Part shown: piece after piece, positions 1 to 8,128 of the stretch
How positions within the stretch are numbered: the first letter of the stretch is position 1
How the letters are laid out: each line of letters begins with the position of its first letter
Assembly (NCBI GenBank): GCA_902495355.1
Contig: CABUWV010000010.1
Span: 1-64,000 of the forward strand
Reading direction: 5' to 3'
Length of the DNA stretch: 64,000 nt
DNA from: an uncultured Collinsella sp.
GTDB lineage: Bacteria > Actinomycetota > Coriobacteriia > Coriobacteriales > Coriobacteriaceae
Notes under the pieces: model-generated
Told to the model about the DNA's origin: nothing
Databases searched by the model: none
What the model saw: the letters and a program-made list of their open reading frames with translations, nothing else
Program-made: the position numbers and the translations under genes

Positions 1-867
1 ACCGGCTGCAACGGCCAGCTGGGCCATGCGGTGCGAGCACTCGCAGAGGAGCGCGGCGTCGCGAAGGACTTCGACTTCTGCGACATCGACACCTTCGACA
101 TGTCCGACCCGGCGGCCTACGCGCAGTACGACTGGTCGCTCTACGGCGCCGTGATCAACTGCGGCGCCTACACCGCGGTCGACCGGGCCGAGACCCCCGA
201 GGGCCGCGTGGCCGCATGGAAGGCCAACGCCACCGGCCCGGCCCTGCTCGCCCGCACCTGCGCCGAGCACGGGATCACGCTGGTCCACGTGAGCTCCGAC
301 TACGTCTTCGACGGCACCGCCGAGGTGCACGACGAGGAGGAGCCCCTCAGCCCGCTGTCCGTCTACGGCCAGACCAAGGCCGCCGGCGACATCGCCGTGG
401 CGGGCTGCCCGCGCCACTACATCATGCGCAGCTCCTGGGTCATCGGCGAGGGGCACAACTTCGTCAAGACCATGAGGGCGCTCTCCGACCGCGTCGCCGA
501 CCCGGAGGACAAGTTGGAGCAGGTCACCGTCGTGGACGACCAGCTGGGACGCCTGACCTTCACGCGCGACATGGCGCAGGCAATCTTCCACGTGCTGGGG
601 AGCCGCGCCCCCTACGGCACCTACGACTGCACCGGTTCCGGCGCCGTCAAGTCCTGGGCCGACATCGCCCGCGCCGTCTTCGAGGCCGCCAACGGCAACG
701 GCGACAGGGTCGTGCCGGTATCGACCGCCGACTACTACGCCGGCGCCGAGGGCCCCGTGGCCCCGCGCCCGGTCCACTCCGCGCTCGACCTTTCCAGGCT
801 CGAGTCGGTCGGGTTCCACATGCCCGACTGGGAGGAAGAGCTTGGGGAGTACCTCAAGACGCTCTAG
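1..867 (+). CDS. rmlD: dTDP-4-dehydrorhamnose reductase, 5' end outside window
   Basis: RmlD/RfbD-type short-chain reductase that makes dTDP-L-rhamnose from dTDP-4-keto-rhamnose with NAD(P)H, for surface polysaccharide. The window opens inside the gene: the first codons read TGCNGQLG, the dinucleotide-binding motif normally near residue 7-14, so only a few N-terminal codons are missing. Further on are VNCGAYTAVDRAE, VSSDYVFDG and the YGQTK catalytic Tyr-Lys pair. The C-terminus is complete (TAG at 865-867) and a terminator follows. Third codon positions are almost all G or C, far more than in the ABC transporter genes 1.2 kb downstream, which may reflect a different origin. Family assignment is secure. 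Confidence 0.93.
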   Translation, partial: TGCNGQLGHAVRALAEERGVAKDFDFCDIDTFDMSDPAAYAQYDWSLYGAVINCGAYTAVDRAETPEGRVAAWKANATGPALLARTCAEHGITLVHVSSDYVFDGTAEVHDEEEPLSPLSVYGQTKAAGDIAVAGCPRHYIMRSSWVIGEGHNFVKTMRALSDRVADPEDKLEQVTVVDDQLGRLTFTRDMAQAIFHVLGSRAPYGTYDCTGSGAVKSWADIARAVFEAANGNGDRVVPVSTADYYAGAEGPVAPRPVHSALDLSRLESVGFHMPDWEEELGEYLKTL

Positions 868-889
868 CCGCTATCAACTTTTCGAGAGT

Positions 890-923
890 AAAAGCCGCCG
901 TTCTTTAACGGCGGCTTTTCTTG
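890..923. terminator. Bidirectional intrinsic terminator
   Basis: The 13-bp perfect stem AAAAGCCGCCGTT/AACGGCGGCTTTT (890-902 and 907-919) has a 4-nt loop. It has a T run on one side and an A run on the other. It sits between rmlD and the convergent glycosyltransferase gene and can serve both. Confidence 0.85.
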
Positions 924-972
924 TTGATGGCTATCTGCGCAGTGGTGCCAATAGTATTTTGCGGAAGATCTT

Positions 973-1941
973 TCACTCGCTTGGCGTGGTGGCGGACCTG
1001 CCGGGCTGGTCATCGTAGGCGTATTTGCTGTACACGTTGACCTCCCACTGCTTTTTTTCGACCTTTGCCACGGAATCGAGGATGAAGCCGGTCGCAAGGC
1101 TCAGACCGCACAGGAACATAAACGACGCGGCGAGCATGGCGGTGGGGAAGCGCGGAACGAGGCCGGTCTGGAAATACTCGACAACGATGGGCGTGCCCAA
1201 GGCGAGGCCGATCACCGCAAACAGAAGCGCGACGAGGCTGAAGAACTTCAGAGGGCGGTAGTCCTTGAACAGCGTGCCAATCATCGCAACGACTTTAATG
1301 CCGTCGCTTACGGTATTGAGCTTGGACTCGGAACCTTCCGGACGGTCGCGGTACTCGATGGGCACATCCTTGATGCGCCAGCGGTGGTCGACGGCGTGGA
1401 TCGAGAGCTCGGTTTCGATCTGGAAGCCCTCGGAAAGCACAGGGAAGGTTTTAACGAACGGGCGGCTCATGGCACGGTAGCCGGTCATGACATCATCGAA
1501 GCTGTAGCCATAGATCCACTTGATCATGGCACGGACCAGATTGTTGCCAAAGCCGTGGAAGGCACGCTTGTTCTCCTCGGCGTAGGTGCCGTTGGAAAGG
1601 CGATCGCCTACGGTCATGTCGGCCGTGCCGTTAAGGATGGGCTCGCAGAGGGCCTTGGCCGCCTCGGCGGGGTAGGTGTCGTCTCCGTCGACCATCAGGT
1701 AGCAATCGGCGTCGATATCGCGAAACATCTGGCGGCACACGTTGCCCTTTCCCTGACGGGGCTCAAAGCGGACTGTGGCGCCGTGCTCGGTGGCAATGCG
1801 TGAGGTATCGTCCGACGAGTTGTTGTCATAGACATAGACCGTCGCCTGCGGAAGCTCGCGGTGAAAGTCATCGATGACTTTGCCGATCGTGAGCGCTTCG
1901 TTGTAGCAAGGGATGATGACGGCGATGGATTCAGAATTCAC
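973..1941 (-). CDS. Family 2 glycosyltransferase, polyprenyl-phosphate type, with two C-terminal membrane segments
   Basis: 322 aa. The N-terminal GT-A domain has VIIPCYNEALTIG and YDNNSSDDT at the start and the metal-binding DxD region VDGDD at about residue 83. The C-terminal quarter holds two hydrophobic helices (about residues 233-260 and 272-292). This architecture matches DPM1/GtrB-like enzymes that load a sugar from a nucleotide donor onto a polyprenyl phosphate at the inner face of the membrane. The sugar cannot be read from sequence. The ATG follows AAGGAG. It is divergent from the ABC exporter and next to rmlD, so a role in surface glycan assembly is likely. Confidence 0.85.
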   Translation of the reverse strand: MNSESIAVIIPCYNEALTIGKVIDDFHRELPQATVYVYDNNSSDDTSRIATEHGATVRFEPRQGKGNVCRQMFRDIDADCYLMVDGDDTYPAEAAKALCEPILNGTADMTVGDRLSNGTYAEENKRAFHGFGNNLVRAMIKWIYGYSFDDVMTGYRAMSRPFVKTFPVLSEGFQIETELSIHAVDHRWRIKDVPIEYRDRPEGSESKLNTVSDGIKVVAMIGTLFKDYRPLKFFSLVALLFAVIGLALGTPIVVEYFQTGLVPRFPTAMLAASFMFLCGLSLATGFILDSVAKVEKKQWEVNVYSKYAYDDQPGRSATTPSE

Positions 1942-1971
1942 TTAATGCTCCTTATACATTCAATCCTAGAA

Positions 1972-1977
1972 AGTATA
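1972..1977 (-). promoter_or_regulatory. Candidate -10 element of the glycosyltransferase gene
   Basis: TATACT on the minus strand, about 30 nt before the ATG and upstream of the AAGGAG ribosome site. No good -35 is visible at 16-18 bp; the hexamer there reads TTAGGA. The rest of the divergent gap (1942-2101) also contains a plus-strand TATACT at 2057-2062, a plausible -10 for the ABC exporter. Confidence 0.35.
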
Positions 1978-2101
1978 GCCGTTTGGGCCTGGCATCCTAA
2001 GATGTGGGTTAGTTCTCCAGTTTTGTTGCGCGAATCGTTTGCATGGCCGTCGGGTCTATACTGTTCGTTTGTCAACGATTACGAGTAAAGGAGTTGCATC
2101 C

Positions 2102-2947
2102 GTGTCGGATCAGACAAAGCAACAAGAAACTCGCAGTCTGCCTGCGACGTTTGCTAAGAACGAATTTGAGAAGGACGCGTTTATCCTTCGTCAGCTGGTT
2201 ACCAAGGATTTTAAGATCAAGTATCGCCGTAGCGTTCTGGGCGTCGCATGGTCGGTGCTCAACCCGCTGCTGATGATGATCGTCATGGCCATCGTGTTCT
2301 CGACGATTTTTGGCCAGGGCCGCAATGGCTCAATGACGCCCGAGATGTACCCGCTGTACTTGATCGTGGGTAACATTACCTTTGCCGTCATGTCTGAGTC
2401 TACTAACCAGGCCCTGACGTCGATCGTGGGCGCTGCCCCTCTGCTCAAGAAGGTTAAGGTGCACCGCTGGGTTTTCCCGGTGCAGAAGGTGCTCTTCTCG
2501 CTGGTCAACTTTGCCTTCTCGCTGGTCGCCGTCGCCATCGTCATGCTGTGGTTCCGCGTTATGCCTTCTTGGCACCTTATTCTGCTGCCGGTTTGCCTGC
2601 TGCTGCTTATGTGCTTCTGCATGGGCCTGGGCATGATGCTCTCTGCCCTTACGGTCTTCTTCCGCGACGTTATGCATCTGTGGAGCGTCGTCATTACGGC
2701 GTGGACTTACATTACGCCCATCTTCTGGACGACTGACTATATTGCGCAAATGCCGCATCTCGTGCGTATCTTGATGTATGCGAACCCCATGTTCAACTAC
2801 CTGCAGTTTATGCGCGATATCTTCCTGTTCCAGACTACGCCCTCGCTTATGACGTTTGGTATGTGCGTTGCCTGGGCGGTTCTTGCGCTTATTATTGGCT
2901 ATACCGTGTTCCATAAGTCCGAGCGCAAGTTCATCCTCTACATCTAA
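2102..2947 (+). CDS. Polysaccharide ABC exporter, permease subunit (Wzm/TagG-like)
   Basis: 281 aa ABC-2-type inner-membrane permease with about six hydrophobic helices. The cytoplasmic N-terminal segment ends in KYRRSVLGVAWSVLNPL, typical of O-antigen, teichoic-acid and capsule exporters. I start it at GTG 2102 because TAAAGGAG lies 8 nt upstream; the longer frame from 2039 has no ribosome site. It ends 11 nt before the ATPase gene, so the two form an operon and presumably one transporter that moves a lipid-linked glycan outward. The substrate is unknown; the nearby rmlD and glycosyltransferase suggest a rhamnose-containing polymer. Confidence 0.88.
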   Translation: MSDQTKQQETRSLPATFAKNEFEKDAFILRQLVTKDFKIKYRRSVLGVAWSVLNPLLMMIVMAIVFSTIFGQGRNGSMTPEMYPLYLIVGNITFAVMSESTNQALTSIVGAAPLLKKVKVHRWVFPVQKVLFSLVNFAFSLVAVAIVMLWFRVMPSWHLILLPVCLLLLMCFCMGLGMMLSALTVFFRDVMHLWSVVITAWTYITPIFWTTDYIAQMPHLVRILMYANPMFNYLQFMRDIFLFQTTPSLMTFGMCVAWAVLALIIGYTVFHKSERKFILYI

Positions 2948-2958
2948 GGAGTGCTGTG

Positions 2959-3726
2959 ATGACTGAATCTGTTGTTGATTACAGCGAGCAGCCTCTGGCT
3001 GTCGAGGTCGACGACGTCACCATGATCTTTAACATGGCGTCCGAGTCGCTGACCAACCTCAAGGAGTACTTCATTAAGCTTGCCAAGCATGAGTTGTTCT
3101 TTGAGGAGTTTAGGGCGCTTAAGCATATCTCGTTTGATATTCATCGTGGCGAGGTCGTGGGTCTGGTCGGCACCAATGGCTCCGGCAAGTCTACGATGCT
3201 CAAGATTATCGCTGGCGTGCTTGAGCCAAGCGAGGGCAGCGTTAAGGTGCACGGTAACATCGCGCCGCTGATTGAGCTTGGTGCTGGTTTTGACCCCGAG
3301 CTGACCGCCCGCGAGAACATCTATCTGAACGGCGCCCTGCTCGGCTATACCAAGGAGTTCATCGATGCCAACTTTGACGGCATTATCGAATTCGCTGAGC
3401 TGCAGAACTTTGTCGATATGCCGCTTAAGAACTTCTCCTCGGGCATGGTGGCGCGTATCGCCTTTGCAATCGCGACGATTACCGAGCCCGATATTCTGAT
3501 CGTTGACGAGACGTTGTCCGTCGGTGATGTGTTCTTCCAGCAGAAGTGCGAGGACCGTATCCAGCACTTTATCCAGAGCGGCGACGTGACGGTTCTGTTC
3601 GTTTCGCACTCTATGGAGCAGGTTGAGCGCATCTGCCAGCGTGCCGTTTGGATTGAGAAGGGTGACCTTCGCATGGACGGCCCGGTTGATGAGGTCTGCA
3701 AGGCGTATCGCGAGCAGTTCAACTAG
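2959..3726 (+). CDS. Polysaccharide ABC exporter, ATP-binding subunit (Wzt/TagH-like)
   Basis: 255 aa ATPase partner of the preceding permease. Visible motifs are Walker A GTNGSGKST, the signature NFSSGMVAR, Walker B ILIVDETLSVGD, and the H-loop in VLFVSHSMEQV. The segment before the nucleotide-binding core (FNMASESLTNLKEYF) is typical of the Wzt/TagH group. The protein stops after the ATPase domain, so it lacks the C-terminal carbohydrate-recognition domain of some Wzt proteins. That implies export without direct chain-end recognition by this subunit. ATG 2959 is preferred over GTG 2956 because AAGGA then sits 8 nt upstream. Confidence 0.9.
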   Translation: MTESVVDYSEQPLAVEVDDVTMIFNMASESLTNLKEYFIKLAKHELFFEEFRALKHISFDIHRGEVVGLVGTNGSGKSTMLKIIAGVLEPSEGSVKVHGNIAPLIELGAGFDPELTARENIYLNGALLGYTKEFIDANFDGIIEFAELQNFVDMPLKNFSSGMVARIAFAIATITEPDILIVDETLSVGDVFFQQKCEDRIQHFIQSGDVTVLFVSHSMEQVERICQRAVWIEKGDLRMDGPVDEVCKAYREQFN

Positions 3727-3780
3727 GTTATAATTACTTGCGCCTGACAGGCTTGCGCTTGCTTGGGCGTGCGGCTATTT

Positions 3781-3857
3781 GCTCCATTAGCTCAGTTGGA
3801 TAGAGCAGGGGACTTCTAATCCCAAGGTCGACGGTTCGAATCCGCCATGGAGCACCA
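3781..3857 (+). tRNA. tRNA-Arg (anticodon TCT)
   Basis: The full cloverleaf can be folded. The acceptor arms are GCTCCAT (3781-3787) and ATGGAGC (3847-3853), with a D-arm GCTC/GAGC. The anticodon loop CTTCTAA gives anticodon TCT, and the T-loop is GGTTCGAATCC. The discriminator is A and CCA is encoded at 3855-3857. The outermost anticodon-stem pair is a G-A mismatch. Confidence 0.95.
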
Positions 3858-3866
3858 TCGTTTATT

Positions 3867-3899
3867 AAGCCCAGACCGCTTGGTGGTCTGGGCTTTTTT
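3867..3899 (+). terminator. Terminator after tRNA-Arg(TCT)
   Basis: The 11-bp stem AAGCCCAGACC/GGTCTGGGCTT has a 7-nt loop and is followed by six T residues. It directly follows the tRNA. Confidence 0.88.
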
Positions 3900-3961
3900 C
3901 ATCTTGTGTGCTGCTGGAGCCGAGTGCGAGCAAGCCGCTGCTGTTTGTTGGGGTTGGCATT

Positions 3962-4399
3962 TTACTTTTCGAGATACTCCCTCAGCAGCTCCAGCGCGTG
4001 GGCGTAGCCCTGTAGGCCCTCGCCGGTGATGGTGGCGAAGCAGGCTAGGCGTGCATAGCTCACCTGGCGGAAGTCCTCGCGGGTCTCGACAGCGCTGATG
4101 TGGACCTCCACAGCCGGGATTGCGACGGCTTTGAGCGCGTCCAGGATGGCCACGCTCGTATGCGTGTAGGCGGCCGGGTTGATGACGATGCCGTCGACCT
4201 TGCCGTAGGCCTCCTGAATCTTGTCGACGATGTTGCCCTCGTGGTTGGACTGGAAGACCTCGACCTCGTCGAAGCCCTGTGCAGTGCTCGCTTCCTGGCA
4301 GATCTGCACTAAGCGGTCGTAGTTGTCGCTGCCATAGATGCCTGGCTCGCGAATGCCGAGCATGTTGAGGTTGGGGCCGTTAATGACGAGTGCTTTCAT
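3962..4399 (-). CDS. aroQ: Type II 3-dehydroquinate dehydratase
   Basis: 145 aa, the usual size of the dodecameric type II enzyme that dehydrates 3-dehydroquinate to 3-dehydroshikimate (step 3 of the shikimate pathway). The N-terminus MKALVINGPNLNMLGIREP matches the family signature. The catalytic Tyr lies in EPGIYGS, followed by SNHEG, NPAAYTHTSVAI and VEVHISAVETREDFR. The ATG at 4397-4399 follows AGGAAG; longer readings of this frame run back through aroE-aroK and are spurious. It is the last gene of the aromatic locus and is separated from aroE-aroK by a perfect palindrome. Confidence 0.95.
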   Translation of the reverse strand: MKALVINGPNLNMLGIREPGIYGSDNYDRLVQICQEASTAQGFDEVEVFQSNHEGNIVDKIQEAYGKVDGIVINPAAYTHTSVAILDALKAVAIPAVEVHISAVETREDFRQVSYARLACFATITGEGLQGYAHALELLREYLEK

Positions 4400-4420
4400 G
4401 GTTGCTTCCTTTGCGGTTGA

Positions 4421-4461
4421 AAAACCACCACAAAGGTGCCTGTCCCCTTTGTGGTGGTTTT
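4421..4461 (-). repeat. Single REP-like palindrome, GGGACAGG core
   Basis: The perfect 16-bp inverted repeat AAAACCACCACAAAGG (4421-4436) and CCTTTGTGGTGGTTTT (4446-4461) encloses an asymmetric core. Read on the minus strand, the core contains GGGGACAGGCACC. It lies between aroE-aroK and aroQ. The flanking A and T runs mean it could also act as a terminator, but the asymmetric core matches the other palindromes in this window (6888, 32609, 40639). Confidence 0.7.
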
Positions 4462-4463
4462 GG

Positions 4464-5714
4464 TTAGAGAGCGGGTGGGAGGGTGTCGAGGAGGGCATGG
4501 GCGGTGTTGGCGGCGCAGTCGCGTGAGTCGATGATGTAGTCGGCCCAGGCGCGGTAGCGCGGCATACGCTGCTCGGCCAGCTTGGCGATGCCGTCGCGGG
4601 CGGTGATGGGGCGGCCCTTGTGGGCGAGTTCATCGAGCTTGCGGTTGAGCATCACGATTTGGCTGTTCTGGTGCAACAGCGGGTAGTTCTCGTCGCGCGT
4701 TACCACGCCGCCGCCGGTGGAGAGCGCCAGGCCGCTGCGCTTGGAGATGTCGGCCAGCGCCGCCGTCTCCTGCTCGCGGAAGGCGGCCTCGCCGCGCTTG
4801 ACGATAAAGTCGGCACAGGGCATGCCCAGACGCTCCTCGAGGGCGCGATCCAGGTCGATGTGCTCGCGACCCGTGAGCAGGGCGATCTGCTCGCCCACGC
4901 GGGTCTTGCCCGAGCCCGGCATGCCGATCAGCGCGATGTTCTGTTCGCGGCGTGACAGGCGCTCCGTTACGTCCAGGATGCGCTCGCGCGGGGTGACTTG
5001 GCCGGTGTAGCGCTCGACAGCTTGTGCCGCCTGGGCAACAAGCATGAGCAGGCCACCGATGCAGGGGATGCCGCGGCGCTCGGCCTCGAGCATGAGTCCC
5101 GTGCGAGCGGGGTTGTAGACAATGTCGATAACGCCCTCGAGCGCATCGAGCCCTTCGAGTGTGCAAGGCGCGTCGGGGCAGTGGGGGAACATGCCGGCAG
5201 GCGTGCAGTTGACGAGCAGGGCGGCGTCGGACTGCTGCGCGATGTTGCTGTAGTTGACTTCGCTCGTGCGACCCACGGGTACGACGATGGCGCCCATGTC
5301 TCCCAGCACCATACTTGCCGTGGTGCCGGCGCCGCCGGTGGCACCGAGCACGAGGGCCTTCTTGCCGGCAACCTCAACGCCCAACTCCTCGACCAGGCAC
5401 CGAAAACCAAAGTAGTCGGTGTTGTCGCCGCGCAGGCGACCGTCAGGTAGGCGTGTGATGGTGTTGACGTTGCCCATGCGCTCGGCCAGGGGACTCAACT
5501 CGTCCAGGTAGTCCATGACGGCGCGCTTGTAGGGGATGGTCACGTTGGTGCCCTCCCATTCGTCGCCGGTCATAAAGGCCTGGAGGTCCTCGGGCTCGCG
5601 CTCAAAGCGCACGTACTCAAGCCCCGCGAGCTCCTTGTAGATGGTCGGGGTGTAGCTGTGGCCCAGCACACGGCCCAGTACGCCGTAGGGACGGGTTGCG
5701 GCGGTATCGGTCAT
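4464..5714 (-). CDS. aroE-aroK: Bifunctional shikimate dehydrogenase / shikimate kinase fusion
   Basis: 416 aa with two complete domains. Residues 1 to about 255 are shikimate dehydrogenase: NVTIPYK (catalytic Lys63), GDNTDYFG (Asp100), the NADP loop GATGGAG (124-130) and NCTPAGM. The substrate motif is GHSYT (Ser20, Thr22), where most AroE have S-x-S. Residues about 258-416 are shikimate kinase: Walker A GMPGSGKT (264-271), IDLDRALEERLG, KRGEAAFREQE with the substrate Arg, STGGGVV, and the lid arginine in KGRPI. The protein would run steps 4 and 5 consecutively, passing shikimate from one domain to the next. The ATG abuts the pheA stop codon. Confidence 0.93.
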   Translation of the reverse strand: MTDTAATRPYGVLGRVLGHSYTPTIYKELAGLEYVRFEREPEDLQAFMTGDEWEGTNVTIPYKRAVMDYLDELSPLAERMGNVNTITRLPDGRLRGDNTDYFGFRCLVEELGVEVAGKKALVLGATGGAGTTASMVLGDMGAIVVPVGRTSEVNYSNIAQQSDAALLVNCTPAGMFPHCPDAPCTLEGLDALEGVIDIVYNPARTGLMLEAERRGIPCIGGLLMLVAQAAQAVERYTGQVTPRERILDVTERLSRREQNIALIGMPGSGKTRVGEQIALLTGREHIDLDRALEERLGMPCADFIVKRGEAAFREQETAALADISKRSGLALSTGGGVVTRDENYPLLHQNSQIVMLNRKLDELAHKGRPITARDGIAKLAEQRMPRYRAWADYIIDSRDCAANTAHALLDTLPPAL

Positions 5715-6860
5715 CTAGAGCACCTCCGTGTAGCTGCCAAAGTAGGTGAAGCTCTCGCACACGTCGTCGATGGAATCGAGCAGGTCGTCGAGGGCCTTGC
5801 TGCCAAAGGGGCAGTCCAGATCAAAGTAGAACATAAACTCAAAGTCGCGGCCGGGGATGGGGCGGCTCTCGAGCTTGATGAGGTTGATGCTGAGCGCGTA
5901 GAAGCGCTCGAGCACGCGATAGAGGGCACCCGGCTCATTGGCCGTGGTGATCATGAGCGAGGTGCGGTTGGCACCGGGATAGACGCGCGGCTCGCGGCTG
6001 ATGACGACAAAGCGCGTGTAGTTGTTGTCAGAGTCCTGGATATTGGGTTCCAGCACCTCCAGGCCATAGAGTGCCGCGCAGCTACGCGATGCGATGGCGG
6101 CAACATCGGTGCGCTCGGAGCTGGCGATCATCTCGGCCGACATGGCGGTGTTGGGGTACTTGGTGGCGTGCAGACCGTGCGCCTCGATAAAGCTAGCGCA
6201 CTGCGCGATGGCCTGACCGTGGCTGTAGACCTCGCGTATGTCCGCGAGCTTGGTGCCGGGCTTGACGAGCAAGTTGTGGTCGATCTTGAGGCGCAGCGAG
6301 CGCACGATATGGAAGTCGAACTGGGCGAGCAGGTCGTAGACGGCGTTGACCGAGCCGGCGGTTGAGTTTTCGATGGGCAGCACGCCAAACTCGCAGAAGC
6401 CGTCGCGTACGGCGCGCATGACGCCCTCAAAGGTCTCAAAGAAGGCGATATCCGGCACGTCGAAGAGCTTGCATGCGGCGATCTGGCTGTAGGCGCCTTC
6501 GACGCCCTGGCAGGCGACGGTGGCCGTCTGGGGGAAGGGTGTGTCAAAGGCTGCGGCCGTGGCATGGGCCTTTTGCGACACCGTGATGCCCTTGAGCTCG
6601 TTGATGTAGCGCTGCTGCTCGGCCTTGCTCATGCTCATGAGGAGGCGGAACAGGGTGATGGTCTGGGCCTCGTAGCGCTCGGGTGCGCGACTGGCGAGGT
6701 TGTTGAGTTTGGAGCGCTCGCGGGCGGGGTCGAAGACGGCCTTGCCCATCTCGATTTTTGACTTGGCGACCTCGGTGGCAATGTCCATGCGCTCGACAAA
6801 GCTGTTGAGGAGCGTGGTGTCGATGGCATCGATGGTCTGGCGAATATCGGCAAGGTCCAT
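5715..6860 (-). CDS. pheA: Bifunctional chorismate mutase / prephenate dehydratase (P-protein)
   Basis: 381 aa, three domains in order. An AroQ-type chorismate mutase helix bundle (about residues 1-85) starts LADIRQTIDAIDTTLLNSFVERM. A prephenate dehydratase (about 112-285) has GVEGAYSQIA, PIENSTAGSVNAVYDLL and the catalytic TRF in NNYTRFVVI. A C-terminal ACT domain contains ESRPIPGRDFEFMFYFDL, the ESRP element that senses phenylalanine in this family. It converts chorismate to phenylpyruvate, with feedback inhibition by Phe inferred from the ACT domain. It is separated from aroC upstream by a REPIN-like repeat and abuts aroE-aroK downstream. Confidence 0.95.
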   Translation of the reverse strand: MDLADIRQTIDAIDTTLLNSFVERMDIATEVAKSKIEMGKAVFDPARERSKLNNLASRAPERYEAQTITLFRLLMSMSKAEQQRYINELKGITVSQKAHATAAAFDTPFPQTATVACQGVEGAYSQIAACKLFDVPDIAFFETFEGVMRAVRDGFCEFGVLPIENSTAGSVNAVYDLLAQFDFHIVRSLRLKIDHNLLVKPGTKLADIREVYSHGQAIAQCASFIEAHGLHATKYPNTAMSAEMIASSERTDVAAIASRSCAALYGLEVLEPNIQDSDNNYTRFVVISREPRVYPGANRTSLMITTANEPGALYRVLERFYALSINLIKLESRPIPGRDFEFMFYFDLDCPFGSKALDDLLDSIDDVCESFTYFGSYTEVL

Positions 6861-6887
6861 CTAGACCCCTTTCGTGAATGGTTGCCT

Positions 6888-7015
6888 GGGGTAGTTAATT
6901 TGGGACGGGGCTTTTTTAGCTACCCTTTGACTGTCGTCGAATCGATGGGTGCCAAGGCAAATATCAACTGGCATATGGGGGTAGCTAAAATAGCCCCGTC
7001 CCAAATTAACTACCC
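6888..7015. repeat. REPIN-like pair of inverted palindromes
   Basis: Two 37-nt arms, 6889-6925 and 6979-7015, are inverted copies differing at one position. Each arm is itself a hairpin: GGGTAG(T/C)TAA at one end pairs with TTAGCTACCC at the other around the core TTTGGGACGGGGC. The spacer (6926-6978) is 53 nt. Two REP-like hairpins in opposite orientation around a spacer is the defining layout of a REPIN. It fills the gap between aroC and pheA. Confidence 0.75.
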
Positions 7016-7029
7016 TTGGGGTGGGTGGA

Positions 7030-8127
7030 CTAAAGCTGGCCTGCGTCCTCGAGGAGGGCGTCCCAAATCGCGAGGGCGGCGGCTGCCTCGGCTACGGGGA
7101 CAGCGCGCGGGACGATGCAGGGATCGTGACGGCCGTGGACCGAGAGCTCGGCATTTTCCATGGCGTCCATGTCTACGGTCTGCTGCTCGCGGCCAATTGA
7201 GGGCGTCGGCTTTACGGCCATGCGCCACATGACGGGCGCGCCGGTCGAAATACCGCCCAGGATGCCGCCGGCGTTATTGGACTCGACTTCGATCTCGCCG
7301 GTCTCGGCATCGATGCGATACGGATCGTTGTTCTCGCTGCCGCGCATGGCGGCCACGGCAAAGCCCATGCCAAACTCCACGCCCTTTACGGCGGGAATGC
7401 CAAACGCGATTTGCGCGATGCGGTTCTCGATGCCGTCGAACATGGGGTCGCCGATGCCCGTGGGAAGCCCGTAAATGCCGCACTCCACGATGCCGCCGAT
7501 GCTGTCGAGTTCATCGCGCGCGGCCAGAATCTCCTCGCGCATGCGGCCGGCTGCGGCGGCGTCAATGCACGGCAGGTCGTTCGTAAGGATCGCCTTGCGG
7601 TCGGCCTCTCGATAGACCATATCGTCCATCGGCAGGTCGGAGATGCCGCCGATCTGCGCGGCGTGCGCCATGACCTGAATGCCGCGGGCCTCGAGTGCCT
7701 GTAGCGCAATGCCGCCGGCGATGCATAAGGGTGCCGTTAGGCGGCCGGAAAAATGCCCGCCACCAGCAACATCGTGCATGTTGTGATACTTCACGCGCGC
7801 GGGGAAGTCCGCATGTCCGGGACGGGGCTTGCAGCGCAGCTCGGAGTAATCATTGGAGCGCGTGTTGGTGTTCTCGATAATCGCGGCAATGGGCGCGCCG
7901 GTGGTATGTCCATCGACCACGCCGGCAATGATATGCGCGGCGTCGGCCTCGTGGCGCTTGGTTGCGGTCTCGTCGCGACCGGGGGCACGACGGTCCAAAA
8001 AGGCCTGCAGCTGCTCCTGGTCAACGGCAATACCGGCAGGAATGCCGTCGAGTGAGCAGCCGATAGCGGGGGAGTGCGACTGGCCAAAGATACTCAGATG
8101 CAAGACGTTGCCAAAGGTCGAGGACAT
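7030..8127 (-). CDS. aroC: Chorismate synthase
   Basis: 365 aa, full length. It makes chorismate from EPSP (step 7 of the shikimate pathway) using reduced FMN. The N-terminal signature is the FGQSHSPAIG variant of the FGESHG motif, followed by RRAPGRDE, the conserved RPGHAD and the FMN-site GGGHFSGRLTAP. The ATG at 8125-8127 is preceded by GAGGAGGAAT; the longer frame adds 17 arginine-rich residues that look like antisense coding and was discarded. It starts 1 nt after the aroA stop, so the two are translationally coupled. Confidence 0.95.
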   Translation of the reverse strand: MSSTFGNVLHLSIFGQSHSPAIGCSLDGIPAGIAVDQEQLQAFLDRRAPGRDETATKRHEADAAHIIAGVVDGHTTGAPIAAIIENTNTRSNDYSELRCKPRPGHADFPARVKYHNMHDVAGGGHFSGRLTAPLCIAGGIALQALEARGIQVMAHAAQIGGISDLPMDDMVYREADRKAILTNDLPCIDAAAAGRMREEILAARDELDSIGGIVECGIYGLPTGIGDPMFDGIENRIAQIAFGIPAVKGVEFGMGFAVAAMRGSENNDPYRIDAETGEIEVESNNAGGILGGISTGAPVMWRMAVKPTPSIGREQQTVDMDAMENAELSVHGRHDPCIVPRAVPVAEAAAALAIWDALLEDAGQL

Positions 8128-8128
8128 G

